Source: an uncultured Collinsella sp. (GTDB taxonomy: Bacteria; Actinomycetota; Coriobacteriia; Coriobacteriales; Coriobacteriaceae). From it: DNA of 17,758 bases. This document shows positions 14,990 through 17,758 of the stretch, one piece after another. Each line of letters starts with the position of its first letter. Within the stretch, counting starts at the first letter, position 1. The notes beneath the pieces are model-generated. The model worked only from the letters and a program-made list of their open reading frames with translations, was not told the DNA's origin and did no database searches. The stretch covers positions 1 through 17,758 of the forward strand of contig URTZ01000022.1 in NCBI GenBank assembly GCA_900550825.1. The letters run 5' to 3'. A program made the position numbers and the translations under genes.

Positions 14990-15023
14990 AAATCTCGCTT
15001 ATAGGCGACTGACAGGAGGGTCA

Positions 15024-15872
15024 ATGAGCAAAGCTGATCAACAGTTTGTAACCATGTGCCGCGATATCTTGGACCATGGCACCACCACCGAGGGCCAAAA
15101 GGTCCGCCCGGTGTGGGAGGACGGCACCCCTGCCTATACCATTAAAAACTTTGGTGTCACGGCGCGCTATGATCTGCGCGAGGAGTTCCCCGCGCTCACC
15201 CTGCGTCGTACGGCGCTTAAGTCTGCCATGGACGAGATTCTGTGGATCTATCAAAAGAAGTCCAATAACGTGCACGATCTCAACAGCCATATCTGGGATG
15301 AGTGGGCCGATGAGACCGGTTCCATCGGTAAAGCCTACGGCTATCAGATTGGTCAGAAGAGCCATTACGTCGAGGGCGACTTCGACCAGATGGACCGTGT
15401 GCTGTACGACCTTAAGCACACGCCGTATAGTCGCCGCATTATGACCAATACGTACGTGTTTAGCGATCTGTCCGAGATGCACCTTTATCCGTGCGCCTAT
15501 AGCGTGACCTATAACGTGACGCAGCGTCCTCAGGACGACAAGCCGACGCTCAACATGATTCTCAACCAGCGCAGCCAGGACATTTTGGCCGCGAACAACT
15601 GGAACGTGTGCCAGTACGCCATTTTGCTGATGATGGTCGCGCAGTCGGTCGATATGATTCCCGGTGAGCTGCTGCACGTGATCGCCGACGCCCATATCTA
15701 TGATCGTCATGTCGATATCGTCCGCGAGCTTATCGAGCGTCCGCAGTTTGCGGCACCCAAGGTAACGCTCAACCCCGATGTGCATGACTTCTATGCGTTT
15801 ACGACCGATGACCTGATCGTCGAGGGCTATGAGCACGGCCCGCAGGTCAAGAACATTCCCATTGCGGTGTAG
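15024..15872 (+). CDS. thyA: Thymidylate synthase, B. subtilis ThyA/phage phi3T type
   Basis: ThyA methylates dUMP to dTMP using methylene-tetrahydrofolate and releases dihydrofolate, which the next gene product recycles. The 282-residue protein carries R28, E71, SRR (136-138), catalytic Cys157 in LYPCAYSV, QRSQD (182-186), N194 and HIYDRH (224-229). The usual PCH after the catalytic cysteine is PCA here. Segments such as DGTPAYT, LWIYQKKSNNVHDLN and NPDVHDFYAFTTDD resemble the B. subtilis ThyA/phi3T subgroup rather than the E. coli type. The ATG at 15024 follows AGGAGG at 15014-15019; the frame is open upstream to 14898 but lies before the predicted promoter. folA follows with a 9-nt gap. 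Confidence 0.93.
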   Translation: MSKADQQFVTMCRDILDHGTTTEGQKVRPVWEDGTPAYTIKNFGVTARYDLREEFPALTLRRTALKSAMDEILWIYQKKSNNVHDLNSHIWDEWADETGSIGKAYGYQIGQKSHYVEGDFDQMDRVLYDLKHTPYSRRIMTNTYVFSDLSEMHLYPCAYSVTYNVTQRPQDDKPTLNMILNQRSQDILAANNWNVCQYAILLMMVAQSVDMIPGELLHVIADAHIYDRHVDIVRELIERPQFAAPKVTLNPDVHDFYAFTTDDLIVEGYEHGPQVKNIPIAV

Positions 15873-15881
15873 GTGGTGCTC

Positions 15882-16400
15882 ATGACGTGTAAGCTATCTG
15901 CTATCGTCGCCGTGTGTGACGATTGGGGCATTGGGTGCGAGGGCGACATGGTGGTGTCCAATCGCGCCGATATGCGCCACTTTGTGGTCTGCACCAAGGG
16001 CTGCCCGGTTATCATGGGACGCAAGACGCTGCTGAGTTTTCCCGGCGGGCGTCCTCTCAAGAACCGCCGCAATATCGTGCTTACGCGCGATATGGGCTTT
16101 ACCCACGAGGGCGTCGACGTGGTGCATAGCGTTGACGAAGCGCTCTCTGCGGTTGCCGATGAGCTCGTTGCCTGGGTGATCGGTGGCGGCGATGTCTATC
16201 GGCAGTTTTTGCCGTACTGCGTGGAGGCCGAGGTCACTCATGACCACTGCGTCCATCCCGTGGACACGTACTTTCCCGACTTGGACGCCGATCCCGCGTG
16301 GGAGATTGCGCAGCGTAGCGAGGTCGCGACGATTGCCGCCGGTGAGGGTGACGAGGGCGTCGATTATGAGTTCGTGACGTATCATCGCGTTGAGGCGTAA
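15882..16400 (+). CDS. folA: Dihydrofolate reductase (divergent)
   Basis: DHFR reduces dihydrofolate with NADPH, closing the cycle with ThyA. The 172-residue protein shows GIGCEGDM (16-23), D30 in the place of the substrate-binding acid (E. coli D27), F34, VIMGRKT (43-49), RNIVLTR (63-69), VIGGGDVYRQFLPY and a DTYFPDLD segment. The conserved LPW after the GIG loop is missing; MVVSNRADM stands there, so the E. coli Trp22 position is not Trp. ATG 15882 is chosen because AGGTGG (15871-15876) is 5 nt upstream; GTGs at 15873 and 15876 are in frame but lie on that site. The gene is co-transcribed with thyA and followed by a hairpin. Confidence 0.9.
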   Translation: MTCKLSAIVAVCDDWGIGCEGDMVVSNRADMRHFVVCTKGCPVIMGRKTLLSFPGGRPLKNRRNIVLTRDMGFTHEGVDVVHSVDEALSAVADELVAWVIGGGDVYRQFLPYCVEAEVTHDHCVHPVDTYFPDLDADPAWEIAQRSEVATIAAGEGDEGVDYEFVTYHRVEA

Positions 16401-16442
16401 ATCGTCTGGCGTGAACGGTATCATCGGGTTGATTGAATGCAT

Positions 16443-16469
16443 GGGGCGGCGCTTAGCGTCGCCTCGTTT
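16443..16469 (+). terminator. Putative terminator after thyA-folA
   Basis: GGCGGCGC (16445-16452) pairs with GCGTCGCC (16456-16463) around a TTA loop, with one G·U pair and two further outer pairs. It is followed by a weak GTTTGG tail. The position between folA and the next gene supports it. Confidence 0.5.
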
Positions 16470-16477
16470 GGTATAGA
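16469..16477 (+). promoter_or_regulatory. Putative extended -10 promoter for the SpoU-family gene
   Basis: TGG-TATAGA forms an extended -10 element immediately after the hairpin that ends thyA-folA. Transcription would start near 16484, after the ATG at 16477, which supports the downstream start at 16510. Confidence 0.35.
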
Positions 16478-16509
16478 TGTGCTGTAAAGAAGGGTGCGGG
16501 CTGGCTGCT

Positions 16510-17424
16510 ATGACTGATGCCGTTGAGGTTCTGCGAATTGATTCGCTCGATGACGAGCGGCTCGATGCCTATGTGCGACTGACCGAGCGTGAGCTTCGCT
16601 GCGTGCTGGAGCCGCAGAAGGGCATTTTTATCGCCGAGAGTGCCAAGGTCATCGAGCGTGCGGTTCGCGCCGGATATGAGCCGGTGAGCTTTCTTCTGGG
16701 CGAGCGCTGGCTCGACCAGATGATGCCGCTGTTTGACCAGCTTGTCGTGCGCGAGGGAGCGGGTCCGGTTCCCGTTTTCGTGGCTTCCATGGAGCTCATG
16801 GAGCAGTTGACGGGCTTTAACGTGACGCGCGGCGCGCTGGCGGCGTTCCGTCGCCCGCGTCAGATTCCGGTTGATGAGTTCTTGGGCGGCGTCGTCGAGG
16901 CGGCGGGGGATCGTCCGGTGCGCGTGTGCGTGCTTGAGGGTATTGTCGATCACACCAATGTTGGCGCGATTTTCCGCTCGGCGGCTGCGCTGAACGTCGA
17001 TGGCATTTTGGTGAGCCCTACTTGCTGTGACCCGCTGTACCGTCGCTCGGCCCGCGTGAGCATGGGCACGGTTTTCCAGGTGCCTTGGACGCGCATTGGC
17101 AGCGAGGCGCGCGTATGGCCGCATGATGGGCTGGCGGCGCTGCACGATGCCGGCTTTTCGTGTGCCGCCATGGCGTTGACGGATGATTCTGTGTCGTTGG
17201 ACGATCCCGTGCTGCAGGAGATTGACCGCTTGGCAATCTTTATGGGTACCGAGGGTGCCGGCTTGGGCGCCAAGACCATTGCCGGCTGTGACCACGCGGT
17301 GCGCATTCCGATGGCGCACGGGGTCGATTCGCTTAACGTGGCCGCGGCGAGCGCCGTCGCCTTTTGGCAGCTGTGCCCGCACGTGAGCAATGAGTATCAC
17401 TACCAGCCGGGTTTGTATCACTAG
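16510..17424 (+). CDS. TrmH/SpoU-family RNA 2'-O-methyltransferase
   Basis: The 304-residue product belongs to the SPOUT superfamily, which methylates ribose 2'-OH in rRNA or tRNA through a trefoil-knot SAM site. An N-terminal substrate-binding region (about 8-125) is followed by motif 1 DHTNVGAIFRSAAAL (147-161), motif 2 FMGTEGAGL (244-252) and motif 3 RIPMAHGVDSLNVAAASA (265-282). The exact RNA target (RlmB-like, TrmH-like or TsnR-like) cannot be told from sequence, so no symbol is given. The frame is open from ATG 16477, but that codon overlaps a putative -10 and lacks a ribosome-binding site. ATG 16510 fits the family's N-terminus; its AGAAGGG at 16489-16494 is rather far (about 15 nt), so the start is moderately sure. 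Confidence 0.85.
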   Translation: MTDAVEVLRIDSLDDERLDAYVRLTERELRCVLEPQKGIFIAESAKVIERAVRAGYEPVSFLLGERWLDQMMPLFDQLVVREGAGPVPVFVASMELMEQLTGFNVTRGALAAFRRPRQIPVDEFLGGVVEAAGDRPVRVCVLEGIVDHTNVGAIFRSAAALNVDGILVSPTCCDPLYRRSARVSMGTVFQVPWTRIGSEARVWPHDGLAALHDAGFSCAAMALTDDSVSLDDPVLQEIDRLAIFMGTEGAGLGAKTIAGCDHAVRIPMAHGVDSLNVAAASAVAFWQLCPHVSNEYHYQPGLYH

Positions 17425-17549
17425 GCAGATATTTCGCACCGGGCTCTGGTTTGGGGCGTTTCGGCCGATATCGGTCGGTGCTAAGCTGGTATTGGCTTTG
17501 GTCTTAAATTGCCGTTTTGTTGTATGACGTACGCTAGTGGGGAGGGCGT

Positions 17550-17758
17550 GTGGCTAAGAAATCTACGGCTATCGATGTAACGCAGGGTATTATTTGGCAG
17601 CAGCTGCTGTCGCTGTGCGTTCCCATCTTTTTTAGTTCGTTTTTTCAGCAGGCCTACACGCTTATCGGTACGTATATCGTTGGCCAGTTTGGCGGCAAGC
17701 TCGCGCTGGGTGGCATTCAAGCCACGATGGTGCTCACCGAGCTCTGCATTGGCTTTTG
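17550..17758 (+). CDS. MATE-family transporter, 5' part (runs off the window)
   Basis: Only the first 69 codons are visible. After a short polar start (AKKSTAIDVTQG) comes IIWQQLLSLCVPIFFSSFFQQAYTLI, the first membrane helix and FQQ motif of MATE-type Na+ or H+ coupled multidrug exporters. It is followed by GTYIVGQFGGKLALGGIQATM, matching the usual VG..G..ALAA.G stretch. Start GTG at 17550 follows GGGAGGG at 17540-17546. The 125-nt gap before it holds no clear promoter. The substrate cannot be inferred. Confidence 0.75.
   Translation, partial: MAKKSTAIDVTQGIIWQQLLSLCVPIFFSSFFQQAYTLIGTYIVGQFGGKLALGGIQATMVLTELCIGF

Noticed and set aside
17461..17478. Hairpin around CCGATATCGG after the SpoU-family gene as a terminator
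   Set aside because: The stem is partly G·U paired and has no T-tract, so a terminator cannot be supported.
17436..17481. GCACCG and CGGTGC arms enclosing the gap before the MATE gene
   Set aside because: Six-base arms 34 nt apart are expected by chance in GC-rich DNA.

Overview
The window is 17.8 kb of high-GC bacterial chromosome, packed with housekeeping genes. The gene order fakA/yloV – recG – rsmD – coaD – (sepIVA-like) – yceD – rpmF – plsX – acpP – rnc – smc – ftsY – ffh, with a SepIVA/Rv2927c-type coiled-coil gene between coaD and yceD, points to Actinomycetota. Protein character (short NG-only FtsY, four-Cys L32, B. subtilis/phi3T-type ThyA next to a divergent DHFR) suggests class Coriobacteriia, most likely Collinsella or a close relative. 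The genus is inference from familiarity, not from a search. No rRNA, tRNA, CRISPR array, insertion sequence or prophage was seen.

Layout. Positions 3-4419 form a tight + strand run: the 3' part of fakA, then recG, rsmD and coaD, with start/stop overlaps. A putative extended -10 promoter precedes a second unit, sepIVA-like + yceD (4488-5539). rpmF (59 aa) has its own putative promoter and is followed by a terminator-like hairpin just before plsX. A perfect palindrome with a T-rich tail separates plsX from acpP. The run acpP-rnc-smc-ftsY-ffh (7005-13926) is almost gapless, with one TTG and two GTG starts, and ends at a strong 16-bp terminator stem. Together these genes cover lipid precursor and fatty-acid carrier supply, RNA processing, ribosome modification and assembly, chromosome segregation and the SRP membrane-targeting pathway.

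A single minus-strand gene (14043-14807) interrupts the + strand run. It fuses a DUF134/UPF0251 helix-turn-helix domain to a NifX/NifB-type cluster-binding domain and a His/Cys-rich tail. Its promoter is flanked by two near-identical CTGACATATGTCAG palindromes 53 bp apart, and a perfect internal Shine-Dalgarno sits in front of the NifX-domain methionine. This is the least conventional locus here: it looks like an autoregulated metal- or cluster-sensing unit encoding two proteins in one frame.

Divergent from it are thyA and folA, a thymidylate/folate pair with a dyad at the thyA promoter. They are followed by a SpoU-family RNA 2'-O-methyltransferase and the first 69 codons of a MATE-family transporter, which runs off the window.
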